A stretch of 64,000 nucleotides of DNA from UBA10649 sp963749905 (GTDB taxonomy: Bacteria > Actinomycetota > Actinomycetes > S36-B12), in NCBI GenBank assembly GCA_963749905.1, contig CAVVOF010000003.1:868001-932000 (forward strand), written 5' to 3'. A model generated the notes under the pieces. It ran no database searches and was not told the origin of the DNA. It was given only the letters and a program-made list of their open reading frames with translations. Positions 1-7,346 of the stretch are shown piece after piece (within the stretch, counting starts at the first letter, position 1; each line of letters opens with the position of its first letter). The position numbers and the translations under genes are program-made.

Positions 1-425
1 GTCGCGGGGTTCTTCAGGTAGCCACCCTCGGTGACGGTGAGCGACACGATCCGGACCGCCGGATCCACCAGGCGCTGCCACACGGCCTCGGGATCGTCGG
101 GCCCGTACACGTACTCCAGCACGGAGCCGATGACGCGGGGCTCCAGTGCACCATCGGGATGGCGGAGGACAAGCGTGTACAGGCAGTCCTGCTCGCTCAT
201 CACGTCCCTCATGCGCTCGTCCTGCGGCAGGATCCCGACACCGCAGATGCCCCAGTCCATCCCGTCGCCCAACTCCATGAGCCGGTCCACATACATCGCC
301 TGATGGGAGCGATGGAAGTTGCCGAAGCCGATGTGCACGATGCCGACGCTCGCCTCGGACCTGTCGTACCTCGGCGTCGAGACCGTGGTCAGCGACCCCA
401 GCGTCGAGGCGTCAAGCTTCGTCAT
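1..425 (-). CDS. Mannitol dehydrogenase family protein (N-terminal part)
   Basis: Truncated by the left window edge; 141 N-terminal residues are visible. The start reads MTKLDAS and is followed by a nucleotide-binding stretch, VGIVHIGFGNFHRSHQ, typical of the long-chain polyol dehydrogenases (mannitol 2-dehydrogenase, fructuronate or tagaturonate reductase), and then by the conserved W-G-I-C-G-V-G segment. These enzymes interconvert a polyol or sugar acid and a ketose with NAD(P)H in the cytoplasm. The ATG follows an AAGGATGGCC ribosome-binding site and overlaps the stop of the upstream alcohol dehydrogenase as ATGA, so the two may form a sugar-alcohol catabolic pair. The substrate cannot be decided without the C-terminal half. 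Confidence 0.85.
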   Translation of the reverse strand, partial: MTKLDASTLGSLTTVSTPRYDRSEASVGIVHIGFGNFHRSHQAMYVDRLMELGDGMDWGICGVGILPQDERMRDVMSEQDCLYTLVLRHPDGALEPRVIGSVLEYVYGPDDPEAVWQRLVDPAVRIVSLTVTEGGYLKNPA

Positions 426-1585
426 GGCCATCCTTGCGTGCGTTTGGGGTGGGACAGGTCGATGCAACCCAACCGGGTGTGGGGGCCGAGTCCAGACATC
501 GGGGAAATTGGAAAATTTCCATCAGGACTACATGTCTTTGGCTGTCCCTCACTGACGTGCATCACGTGGAGAGCGGGACCTGCAGCTGCGGGACGGTCCG
601 GCGGATCCACTACGTACTTGACGTCCCCGTGGCCCGGCTCCTGCGAGAGGAGCGCAGGGACATCGTCGAGTCCGACCACGCGGGAGATCAACGGGTCGAG
701 CTTCAGCACCCCGGAGCTGATGACGTCTGCCGCCCGTCCCTGCGTCAGCGGGTTCAGGAACGATCCCTGGATCCGCAGTTCGTCCACCACGAGGTCGAAG
801 GGACTGACCGGGACGGTCGCGCCCTGGGGCGGGATGCCCAGCAGGATGATGGATCCGCCGCGACGGGCCAGGCGCTGCGACTGCGTGAAGGTCCCCAGCA
901 CGCCTGCACATTCGAAGACCACGTCGAAGGCTCGGCCCAGTCGCGCATCGGCATCCTGGGGATCGCAGGAGTCCGTCGCGCCCAACTGCTCAGCCAGACG
1001 GCGGCGGCCCTCCTGCCGGGTCACCAGCGTCACCCGCGCGGCACCCGCCAGGGCGGCGAGTTGGACGACGAGCTGTCCGATGACGCCGCCCCCGAGCACA
1101 GCCACGTGCTCGCCGCCGCTCAGTCCGGCCAGGTCCATTCCGCGCAGGCAGCACGCGACGGGCTCGACGAATGCGAGGTGGTGTGGCGGGACGTCATCGA
1201 TGGCGTAGAGCTGGCTCACGGGGACGATGGCGTACTCGCTGAGTCCCCCGTCGACGTCGACGCCCAGCGCGGAGCGATCGGGGCACAGCGCCACGCGTCC
1301 GGCCTGGCAGTCAGCGCAGGCGCCACAGGCGATGTTCGGATCGACCGACACCAGCTGGCCGACGCGCCAATCGGAGCCCGCGCTGACGGACCGGATGCGG
1401 CCGCCGAACTCGTGACCGAGGACCAACGGCAGCCTGCTCGGGTACTCACCGCGGATGATGTGCCGATCGGTGCCGCAGAGGCCGCAGGACAGCACCTCGA
1501 TGAGCACCTCCCCCGCCCCCGGCGTCGGGGTTGGTCGCTCGACGACCTCCGCGCGTCCGATCGCGGGAACCTGCAGGCAACGCAC
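422..1585 (-). CDS. Zinc-dependent medium-chain alcohol/polyol dehydrogenase
   Basis: 387 residues. The N-terminal GroES-like domain carries the catalytic-zinc Cys in CGLCGTDRH, the GHEFGG motif, and a four-cysteine structural zinc lobe (CGACADCQAGRVALC). A Rossmann NAD(P) fold follows, with VLGGGVIGQLVVQLA. The family (sorbitol, threonine and related dehydrogenases) is usually about 340 residues and would normally end near the VKYVVDP segment. Here about 55 further residues of low-complexity, AT-richer sequence run to an ATGA overlap with the mannitol-dehydrogenase-like gene. GTG start; a TAGAGT element lies six bases upstream with no clear Shine-Dalgarno, so the mRNA may be leaderless. Probably oxidises a sugar alcohol; the substrate is unknown. 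Confidence 0.85.
   Translation of the reverse strand: MRCLQVPAIGRAEVVERPTPTPGAGEVLIEVLSCGLCGTDRHIIRGEYPSRLPLVLGHEFGGRIRSVSAGSDWRVGQLVSVDPNIACGACADCQAGRVALCPDRSALGVDVDGGLSEYAIVPVSQLYAIDDVPPHHLAFVEPVACCLRGMDLAGLSGGEHVAVLGGGVIGQLVVQLAALAGAARVTLVTRQEGRRRLAEQLGATDSCDPQDADARLGRAFDVVFECAGVLGTFTQSQRLARRGGSIILLGIPPQGATVPVSPFDLVVDELRIQGSFLNPLTQGRAADVISSGVLKLDPLISRVVGLDDVPALLSQEPGHGDVKYVVDPPDRPAAAGPALHVMHVSEGQPKTCSPDGNFPISPMSGLGPHTRLGCIDLSHPKRTQGWP
503..520. promoter_or_regulatory. AT-rich inverted repeat, possible operator
   Basis: GGAAATT-GGAA-AATTTCC, 7-base arms in a locally AT-rich patch. It lies inside the C-terminal extension of the dehydrogenase ORF and about 80 bases upstream of the mannitol-dehydrogenase-like start. 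Its base composition looks intergenic, which suggests a repressor site for the downstream gene. No regulator gene is visible in the window. Confidence 0.35.
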
Positions 1586-1591
1586 AGGCCG

Positions 1592-1597
1592 ACTCTA
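1592..1597 (-). promoter_or_regulatory. Putative -10 element (TAGAGT), leaderless start
   Basis: TAGAGT on the minus strand ends six bases before the GTG of the alcohol dehydrogenase, so transcription should begin at or next to the start codon. No Shine-Dalgarno is visible. Same layout as seven other starts in the window. Confidence 0.4.
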
Positions 1598-1619
1598 GGC
1601 CCGCCCCACCCCCACGACT

Positions 1620-1689
1620 CCCCGTCTGTCTTGAGGTTGGTGGTCGCAAAACGTACGTTTTGCGACCACCAACCTCAAGACAGACGGGG
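1620..1689. repeat. 70-bp perfect palindrome, copy 1 of a dispersed element; also dnaB terminator position
   Basis: A perfect inverted repeat of 2 x 35 bases, centred between 1654 and 1655 on AAACGTACGTTT, with no unpaired loop bases. It starts 12 bases after the dnaB stop, where a terminator would sit, though no T-tract follows. The core arm beginning GTCTGTCTTGAGGTTGGTGG is identical to that at 17309-17331, so this is a repeated element and not only a local terminator. Confidence 0.8.
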
Positions 1690-1700
1690 GAGAGGGTCCA

Positions 1701-4301
1701 CTAGATCTGGGCCATGTCGACGAACCGCGAGTAGTGACCCTGGAAGGCGACGGTCACGGTCTGCGTCGGACCGTTGCGGTGCTTGGCCACGATGAAGTCG
1801 GCCTCGCCCGCTCTCGGGGACTCCTTCTCGTAGAAGTCCTCGCGGTGCAGCAGGATCACCATGTCCGCGTCCTGCTCGAGGCTGCCCGATTCTCGAAGGT
1901 CGGAGAGCATCGGCTTCTTGTCCGTGCGCTGCTCGGGCCCACGGTTCAGCTGGCTGATCGCGATGACCGGAACGCCGAGCTCCTTGGCCAGCAGCTTCAG
2001 CGACCGGGAGAACTCCGAGACCTCCTGCTGACGACTCTCGACACGCTTGCCGCTGGTCATCAGCTGCATGTAGTCGACGATCACCAGCCGCAGGTCGTGC
2101 CGCTGCTTGAGGCGTCGGCACTTGGCCCGGATCTCCATCAGCGTCATGTTCGGCGAGTCGTCGATGAACAGGGGCGCCTCGCTGACCACGCCCATCTTGC
2201 TGGCCAGCTTGTTCCAGTCGGCGTCGCTCATGGTGCCCGCGCGCATGTGGTGCAGCGGCACCTGCGCCTCTGCGGAGAGCAGGCGCATGACGATCTCGTT
2301 GCGGCTCATCTCCAGGGAGAAGATGACGCTGGCAAGACCGTGCTTGATCGACGCGGCTCGCGCTAGGTCTAGACCGAGGGTCGAGTTGTGCGTCGGGATC
2401 ATGGCTCGGCCGGCGAGGTACATGTGCGAGTCGTTGCCGACCTCGATGCACCTGACCGGGACGCTGGGGACGGGATCGACTGCCACGACGAAGCGTGACG
2501 TGCGGCGCGCGTCGGACTGGTGGCGCGTGCGCTCCTTGTGCGCGATCTGCTTGCGATGCAGGCGGAAGACCTCGTCATGGGTGCTGAAGTTGAGGTTGTA
2601 GGCAATCGAGGACTGCGCAGTGCGCCCCTTCACCGGCTTCGGATCGACCGAGCAGCGATAGCCCAGGGACACGATGAGTTCAAAGACACCGTCGGCGAGC
2701 ACCTTCGACGTGGTCGTGAACTGGACTGAGCCCGTGCTGGTGACGGTCCCATCAGTGTCGAGCAGACCGGCAAGCAGAGCGCGGCGCTGCCGCTCGGACG
2801 CCCGCAGGTAGCCGGCGGGGACATGCTTGCTGCCGAGCACCCCCATCGAACGCAGAATCGCCTGCACGGATCCGTGATCGTGCACGCACGCCTGGCACCG
2901 GCCCATTCCCGTCACCGGGCCGCCGCAGTCCGGGCACGACGGGGCGTCGAGACCGTCGCGGACGCCCTTGACCTTGCCTCCGCACGCGCGGCCGCACGTC
3001 TGGACCAGTGGCTCACGCGGGACGAAGCTGAGGCCGCAGACGACGCACTCGCGGGCGGGCGCAGCCTCCCGGGGCGGCAGTCGCAGGCCGTAGCGCAGAT
3101 TGCCCAGGTACGGCGCGACCAGACCCTCGCCCTCGATGTAGGCGGCGATCTCCGGGTCGGCACTGGTGTAGTGGGCGGCCGCGCTAGTGCCGTCGCCCAG
3201 CCAGACGCCCAGGGCGTACGGAGGGATCGGCAGTTCCGCGTCGGGCAACGCCAACGGGCGCGCATTGCGAATGCTGTGGTTGAGACGACGGTCCTTGGTG
3301 GCGCAACGCAGGGTGCCGCGAAGCTCACGCGTCGTGCGGATCGCGGCGAACGTCCGCTGGTTCCGGTAGCCGTTGTACTGCGCCGCGGCGGCCTGCGCGG
3401 ACTTGCGTGACGCTCGATCGTCGGTGAGCCACTCGTGCTCCGCATCCGCGACGATCGTGCTGCCATCGGAGAAGGTGATCCGGTAGCAGGGACGGTGCTC
3501 CCAGACCTCAGTCACCCCGGTGACCGGGACGGGCAGACCGTCATTGCCCAGAACGACGTCGCCGACCCGCAGCTCGCCCATCGTCGTCCACCCGCCCGGC
3601 GTGGGGATCGGGGTGTCGAGTGCGAGGGCCTTGCCGATCGCGGGCCTGGCCGCGAGGATCACCATCTGCCCCGGGTGCAGGCCGTTGGTCAGCTTGTCGA
3701 GCTCGGAGAAGCCGGTGGGCACACCCACCATCTCGCCGCCGCGGTTCGAGATCGCCTCGATCTCGTTGAGCGCCTCGCCCATGATCTCGCCCAGCGGCGC
3801 GTAGTCCTCGCTCGTGCGACGCTCGGTGACCTCGTAGACCTCCGCCTGCGCGCGGTCGACGATGTCATCGACGTCGCCGCTGCCGCCGTAGCCCATCGTG
3901 ACGATGCGGGTGCCGGCCTCGACCAGCCGCCGCAGGATGGCCTGCTCGCGGACGATCCGCGCGTAGTAGCCGGCGTTGGCCGCGGTGGGCACCATCGACA
4001 CCAGGGTGTGCAGGTAGGGCGCGCCGCCCACTCGACCGATGTCGCCGGTGCGGGTGAGGTCGGCCGCCACCGTGACGGCGTCGGCGGGCTCTCCCCTGCC
4101 GTACAGGTCGAGGATCGTCGAGTAGATCGCCTGGTGCGCCGGCCGGTAGAAGTCCGCCTCCCGGACCGACTCGACCACGTCAGCGATGGCGTCCTTGCTC
4201 AGCAGCATGGCCCCGAGGACGGACTGCTCCGCAGCCACGTCGTTCGGCGGGGTGCGATCGGGGCCGAGGTCCTGATCCGGGCGCAGCTCGCTGATGCTCA
4301 C
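1701..4301 (-). CDS. dnaB: Replicative DNA helicase DnaB, intein-containing precursor
   Basis: Hexameric 5'-3' helicase of the replication fork. The precursor from the proposed GTG is 866 residues; removal of a 415-residue intein leaves 451, the normal DnaB length. The N-terminal domain (PPNDVAAEQSVLGAMLL) and RecA-like core (MVILAARPAIGK / STLGLDLARA, later VIVDYMQLM and ISQLNRG) are intact. The intein interrupts the Walker A loop between GK and S. I chose the GTG at 4301 because it has a strong GGGAGGGGACAGG ribosome-binding region six bases upstream; an in-frame start at 4370 would add 23 unconserved residues. The 5' flank has a cluster of DnaA boxes. A DciA homologue, the usual bacterial loader partner, is encoded at 46.7 kb. 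Confidence 0.97.
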   Translation of the reverse strand: MSISELRPDQDLGPDRTPPNDVAAEQSVLGAMLLSKDAIADVVESVREADFYRPAHQAIYSTILDLYGRGEPADAVTVAADLTRTGDIGRVGGAPYLHTLVSMVPTAANAGYYARIVREQAILRRLVEAGTRIVTMGYGGSGDVDDIVDRAQAEVYEVTERRTSEDYAPLGEIMGEALNEIEAISNRGGEMVGVPTGFSELDKLTNGLHPGQMVILAARPAIGKALALDTPIPTPGGWTTMGELRVGDVVLGNDGLPVPVTGVTEVWEHRPCYRITFSDGSTIVADAEHEWLTDDRASRKSAQAAAAQYNGYRNQRTFAAIRTTRELRGTLRCATKDRRLNHSIRNARPLALPDAELPIPPYALGVWLGDGTSAAAHYTSADPEIAAYIEGEGLVAPYLGNLRYGLRLPPREAAPARECVVCGLSFVPREPLVQTCGRACGGKVKGVRDGLDAPSCPDCGGPVTGMGRCQACVHDHGSVQAILRSMGVLGSKHVPAGYLRASERQRRALLAGLLDTDGTVTSTGSVQFTTTSKVLADGVFELIVSLGYRCSVDPKPVKGRTAQSSIAYNLNFSTHDEVFRLHRKQIAHKERTRHQSDARRTSRFVVAVDPVPSVPVRCIEVGNDSHMYLAGRAMIPTHNSTLGLDLARAASIKHGLASVIFSLEMSRNEIVMRLLSAEAQVPLHHMRAGTMSDADWNKLASKMGVVSEAPLFIDDSPNMTLMEIRAKCRRLKQRHDLRLVIVDYMQLMTSGKRVESRQQEVSEFSRSLKLLAKELGVPVIAISQLNRGPEQRTDKKPMLSDLRESGSLEQDADMVILLHREDFYEKESPRAGEADFIVAKHRNGPTQTVTVAFQGHYSRFVDMAQI
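2385..3629 (-). mobile_element. DnaB intein with LAGLIDADG homing endonuclease (class 3 type)
   Basis: 415 residues from Ala (ALALDTPIPTPGGW) to Asn (MIPTHN), followed by Ser+1 of the C-extein, inserted in the P-loop (the DnaB-b site). The first residue is Ala, not Cys or Ser, so classic class 1 splicing is impossible. Instead a Trp in block B (AEHEWLTD), a Cys in block F (VRCIEVGNDSHMYLAG) and a Thr in block G (PTHN) match the WCT triplet of class 3 inteins, in which the block F Cys is the first nucleophile. The endonuclease has both dodecapeptide motifs, LGVWLGDGT and LLAGLLDTDG, with their acidic residues, so it may be active. Between them lies a cysteine-rich stretch at 2886-3047. Confidence 0.9.
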
Positions 4302-4390
4302 CCTGTCCCCTCCCGCTGGCATGGCGCCGGGTACGACGCTGTCGACGCCGACGATCGACGCGACCGCCAACGTAGGGGGGCGGTCTGACA

Positions 4391-4546
4391 GTGTCCACGC
4401 AGCCTGTGGATAGCGGTGTGGACAACCCGGTGGACAACCCCCCGGGGGCTGCGGGCAGCCTGTGGATGACGTGGGGATTTCCCGACGGGTTCCGCACCGA
4501 TTCCCTCGTGCGAACGGCCGGAACGTCGTCCCAAGGCTGTGGACGA
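4391..4546. promoter_or_regulatory. DnaA-box cluster upstream of dnaB
   Basis: Several 9-mers close to TTWTCCACA lie on the minus strand in the dnaB-phosphatase spacer: CTATCCACA (4405-4413), TTGTCCACA, a perfect box (4417-4425), TTGTCCACC (4429-4437), TCATCCACA (4461-4469) and TCGTCCACA (4538-4546). They sit 100-250 bases upstream of dnaB and could mediate DnaA control of dnaB or act as a secondary DnaA-binding locus. Confidence 0.55.
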
Positions 4547-4557
4547 AAACTCGTCAC

Positions 4558-4563
4558 TAGGGT
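4558..4563 (+). promoter_or_regulatory. Putative -10 element (TAGGGT), leaderless start
   Basis: TAGGGT ends six bases before the ATG of the tyrosine phosphatase gene. No Shine-Dalgarno is present. Confidence 0.45.
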
Positions 4564-4569
4564 GAGGCC

Positions 4570-5085
4570 ATGACTGCGCCCGACCGCTACCGGATCACCG
4601 TGGTCTGCCTGGGCAACATCTGCCGGTCACCGATCGGCGAGGCGGTCCTGCGCGCCCGAGTGGCGGACGCGGGCCTGGCCGAGCGGGTGCACGTCGACTC
4701 CGCGGGGACGGGGGACTGGCACCTCGGGCACGGGGCCGATCCCCGCACCCTGGCCGTCCTGGACGCCCATGACTACCCGCACGACCACATCGCCCGGCAG
4801 ATCGCCCCGCACTGGATGGACGACATCGACCTGCTGCTGGCGATGGACGAGGCCAACTACCGGGATCTGGAGCGGATGGGGGCCGGTCTGGGCGATGGTC
4901 CGGAGCTACGCATGTTCCGGTCCTTCGATCCCGCGCTGGCGGGCCTGCGCGAGCCGCACCCCGATCTGGTCGTGCCGGATCCCTACTACGGCGGTCCCGA
5001 GGGCTTCGTCGATGTCCTCCAGATGGTCGAGAAGGCCGCCGACGGGATCGTCGACGACCTTCTCGCAGGGCGTTTGAACCGCTAG
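4570..5085 (+). CDS. Low-molecular-weight protein-tyrosine phosphatase
   Basis: 171 residues. The N-terminal P-loop VCLGNICRSP matches C-x5-R-S, with the nucleophilic Cys near residue 14. The C-terminal VPDPYYGG carries the general-acid Asp. Length and layout are those of LMW-PTPs such as mycobacterial PtpA, which dephosphorylate phosphotyrosine. It is transcribed divergently from dnaB, and its stop overlaps the convergent DUF805 stop within one CTAG. No partner kinase is adjacent, so the substrate is open. Confidence 0.92.
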   Translation: MTAPDRYRITVVCLGNICRSPIGEAVLRARVADAGLAERVHVDSAGTGDWHLGHGADPRTLAVLDAHDYPHDHIARQIAPHWMDDIDLLLAMDEANYRDLERMGAGLGDGPELRMFRSFDPALAGLREPHPDLVVPDPYYGGPEGFVDVLQMVEKAADGIVDDLLAGRLNR

Positions 5086-5450
5086 GCGGTCGCGGGGGGG
5101 CCGTACTGGTTGTCGCCCGGCGTGCCCGGCTGCACCCACAGGAAGATCATGATGATCCAGCCCACACAGGGGATCAGCCACAGCAGCTGCAGCCAGCCGG
5201 ACTTGCCGGTGTCATGCAGGCGTCGGCAGCCGACCGCGATGGTGGCCAGGGTGAGGACGATCGAGATGATCCAGCCGATCGCCCACAGGAAGCCGTTGTC
5301 ACTTCCTGTCACACCACCGGTGAACAGCGAGACGACGACGTTGATGATCCAGATGGCCAGCACCCACCACCAGAACTCCGGCCGCCCCGCACGCCCGTTG
5401 AAGTTGGTCATGTTGCTGAGGTTGTGCGAGATGGCTTGGCCGAAACCCAT
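5082..5450 (-). CDS. DUF805 membrane protein, copy A
   Basis: 122 residues with four hydrophobic segments and the DUF805 signatures FNGRAGRPEFWWW and VGCRRLHDTGKSGW. The family is a small integral-membrane protein of unknown role. The ATG at 5450 is chosen because an AAGGGGAAT ribosome-binding site precedes it; the longer frame upstream is unconserved. It lies directly downstream of a second DUF805 gene on the same strand, so the two are tandem paralogues, probably co-transcribed. Confidence 0.88.
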   Translation of the reverse strand: MGFGQAISHNLSNMTNFNGRAGRPEFWWWVLAIWIINVVVSLFTGGVTGSDNGFLWAIGWIISIVLTLATIAVGCRRLHDTGKSGWLQLLWLIPCVGWIIMIFLWVQPGTPGDNQYGPPATA

Positions 5451-5488
5451 GCGATTCCCCTTGCTTGGAGTTGAGAGAGCGGATCCGG

Positions 5489-5902
5489 CTAGGCCGGCTT
5501 GGGTCCGTACATGTTGTCGGCCGGCGTGCCCTCGAGTGCCCAGAAGACGAGCAGCACGATGTTGCCGCACGGCACGAGGAGGAGCAGCTGCAGCCAGCCC
5601 GACTGTCCGCGGTCATGCAGGCGTCGGCAGCCGACCGCCAGCATCGGGATGTAAAGGGCGATCAGGAACAGCACCCAGACGATCCAGAAGATCACCGTGA
5701 GAATCGTGAGGATCCCGGAGACCGCCCCACCGTCATCGCTTCCGGCAGCGCCGATGAACGTGAGAACGAGGATCGGGACGTATCCGACGAGAGCCACCAG
5801 GATGACGAACAGGTAGAACCACCAGAACTCCGAGCGAGAGGCGCGACCGTCGAAGGTGGCGAACTTGTTGAAGCAGGTGCGGACGGACTCGGTGAACGAC
5901 AT
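5489..5902 (-). CDS. DUF805 membrane protein, copy B
   Basis: 137 residues, paralogous to the gene 38 bases downstream: FDGRASRSEFWWF near the N-terminus, VGCRRLHDRGQSGW in the middle, and the shared C-terminal pattern GTPxDNxYGP. Four predicted membrane helices; the first extracytoplasmic or loop segment is longer than in copy A. The ATG follows an AGGAGT site. Function unknown. Confidence 0.88.
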   Translation of the reverse strand: MSFTESVRTCFNKFATFDGRASRSEFWWFYLFVILVALVGYVPILVLTFIGAAGSDDGGAVSGILTILTVIFWIVWVLFLIALYIPMLAVGCRRLHDRGQSGWLQLLLLVPCGNIVLLVFWALEGTPADNMYGPKPA

Positions 5903-6018
5903 TGGGACTCCTGTTCGTCGAGGTGCAGAGGACCCCACCGACTCGGAGCCTAGCGACGGCGCGTCCCACATTCGGCCATTTCGGCCCAGCCCCCGCGTGG
6001 CCGCGACGCCCCCGACAA

Positions 6019-6059
6019 CGCTGAAGGGCCGCATCCGTGAGGAGTGCGGCCCTTCAGCG
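6019..6059 (-). terminator. Hairpin terminator of the rpsF-ssb-rpsR-rplI operon
   Basis: Perfect 15-base arms CGCTGAAGGGCCGCA / TGCGGCCCTTCAGCG around an 11-base loop, beginning 13 bases past the rplI stop. No strong T-tract, as is usual in high-GC actinomycetes. Confidence 0.8.
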
Positions 6060-6071
6060 GTACTGCGTGGG

Positions 6072-6518
6072 TCAGCCGGCGACGACCTCGAGGGTCAGCT
6101 TCGCGGTGACGTCCGGATGCACCTCGACGGTGGCGGAGTGCTTGCCCACCGTCTTGATCGGGGTGTCGACAGCGACCTTGCGCTTGTCGAGGACCGGCCC
6201 GCCCGCCGCCTTCACCGCGTCGGCGATGTCCGCCGTCGAGATGGAGCCGAACAGTCGACCGGAGTCGCCCGCGTGGGCCGTCATCGTGATGGTCAGCCCC
6301 TCGAGGGACTGCTTGATCTCGTTGGCGTGGTCGCGGTCGCGGACCTCGCGCACCTTCTGGGAGCGCTTGATCTGGTCGACCTGCTTCTCGCCGCCACGGG
6401 TCCAGGCGATGGCGTACCCGCGGGGGAGGAGGAAGTTGCGGCCGTAGCCGTCCTTCACGTCGACCACGTCGCCGGCCAGGCCGAGGCCGGAGACCTCCTG
6501 GGTCAGGATGAGCTTCAT
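6072..6518 (-). CDS. rplI: 50S ribosomal protein bL9
   Basis: 148 residues. It opens MKLILTQEVSGLGLAGDVVDV, followed by GYGRNFLLPRGYA, the rRNA-binding N-terminal domain. The long central helix and C-terminal domain (GRLFGSIST) are complete. Last gene of the conserved rpsF-ssb-rpsR-rplI operon, followed by a strong hairpin. An AGGAGAGGAACACC region provides the ribosome-binding site. Confidence 0.98.
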   Translation of the reverse strand: MKLILTQEVSGLGLAGDVVDVKDGYGRNFLLPRGYAIAWTRGGEKQVDQIKRSQKVREVRDRDHANEIKQSLEGLTITMTAHAGDSGRLFGSISTADIADAVKAAGGPVLDKRKVAVDTPIKTVGKHSATVEVHPDVTAKLTLEVVAG

Positions 6519-6537
6519 TGGTGTTCCTCTCCTTCGC

Positions 6538-6804
6538 TCAGCGAGCCGTGGACGTGTAGGGAAGGAGCGCCATCTCGCGGGCGTTCTTCACGGCCATGGC
6601 GATGTCGCGCTGGTGCTGGGTGCAGTTGCCGGTCACGCGACGGGCGCGGATCTTGCCGCGATCGGAGATGAACTTGCGAAGCAGGTTCGTGTCCTTGTAG
6701 TCGATGGCCTTCACGCCGTCCTTGCAGAACTGGCAGGCCTTCGCCTTGACCATCTTGTCCTTGTTGCGTGCCGACGACTGCCGGCTCTTGGAATCTCTTG
6801 CCAT
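6538..6804 (-). CDS. rpsR: 30S ribosomal protein bS18
   Basis: 88 residues. CQFCKDG and the later GNC give the cysteine set of the zinc-binding (C+) form of bS18. The conserved core YKDTNLLRKFISDRGKI binds the 30S platform together with bS6, encoded two genes upstream. It lies between ssb and rplI. Confidence 0.98.
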   Translation of the reverse strand: MARDSKSRQSSARNKDKMVKAKACQFCKDGVKAIDYKDTNLLRKFISDRGKIRARRVTGNCTQHQRDIAMAVKNAREMALLPYTSTAR

Positions 6805-6863
6805 GTCTTTCGTGCTCCTGTCATACGGCGCCGGGGCGCCGGAGGCTGTCTCGGGAAGGGTCT

Positions 6864-7346
6864 TTAGAAGGGGGGCTCGTCGAAGCCGGTGCCACCCGAC
6901 GGGCCGGAGGCCCAGGGATCGTCAGTCGAGGCGGACGCGCCGCCCCCGCTGCTGTCGCCGAAGCCGCCGCCACTACCGCGGGAGATGCGGTTGACCTTGG
7001 CCGTGGCGTAGCGGAGCGCGGGGCCGATGTCGTCGACCTCCATCTCCACCACCGTGCGCTTCTCGCCCTCACGGGTCTCGTACGAGCGCTGCCGCAGCCG
7101 ACCGGTCACGATGACGCGGGCGCCCTTGGACAGGCTCTCCGCCACGTTCTCGGCGTACTGACGCCAGACGCTGCAACGCATGAACAGCGCGTCGCCGTCC
7201 TTCCACTCGTTCGTGGCCTTGTCGAGGACACGGGGAGTGGACGCGACGGTGAACGAGGCGACTGCCGCCCCACTGGGCGTGAAGCGCAGCTCCGGATCGG
7301 CGGTCAGGTTGCCGACGATCGTGACGACGACATCACCGGCAGCCAC
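6864..7346 (-). CDS. ssb: Single-stranded DNA-binding protein
   Basis: 160 residues from a GTG that overlaps the rpsF stop as TAGTG, indicating translational coupling. The OB-fold has the family pattern VTIVGNLTADPELRFTPSG and RCSVWRQYAENVAESLSKG. A Gly/Ser-rich linker follows, then the acidic tip DEPPF that docks replication and repair partners. It coats single-stranded DNA at the fork. Confidence 0.96.
   Translation of the reverse strand: MAAGDVVVTIVGNLTADPELRFTPSGAAVASFTVASTPRVLDKATNEWKDGDALFMRCSVWRQYAENVAESLSKGARVIVTGRLRQRSYETREGEKRTVVEMEVDDIGPALRYATAKVNRISRGSGGGFGDSSGGGASASTDDPWASGPSGGTGFDEPPF

Noticed and set aside
4302..4370. dnaB start at 4370
   Set aside because: The added 23 residues have no family similarity and no ribosome-binding site, while the GTG at 4301 has a strong one and gives the normal mature length.
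4391..4546. Second replication origin upstream of dnaB
   Set aside because: The box cluster lacks an obvious AT-rich unwinding region, and the dnaA-dnaN spacer is the better origin; a regulatory role is more likely.
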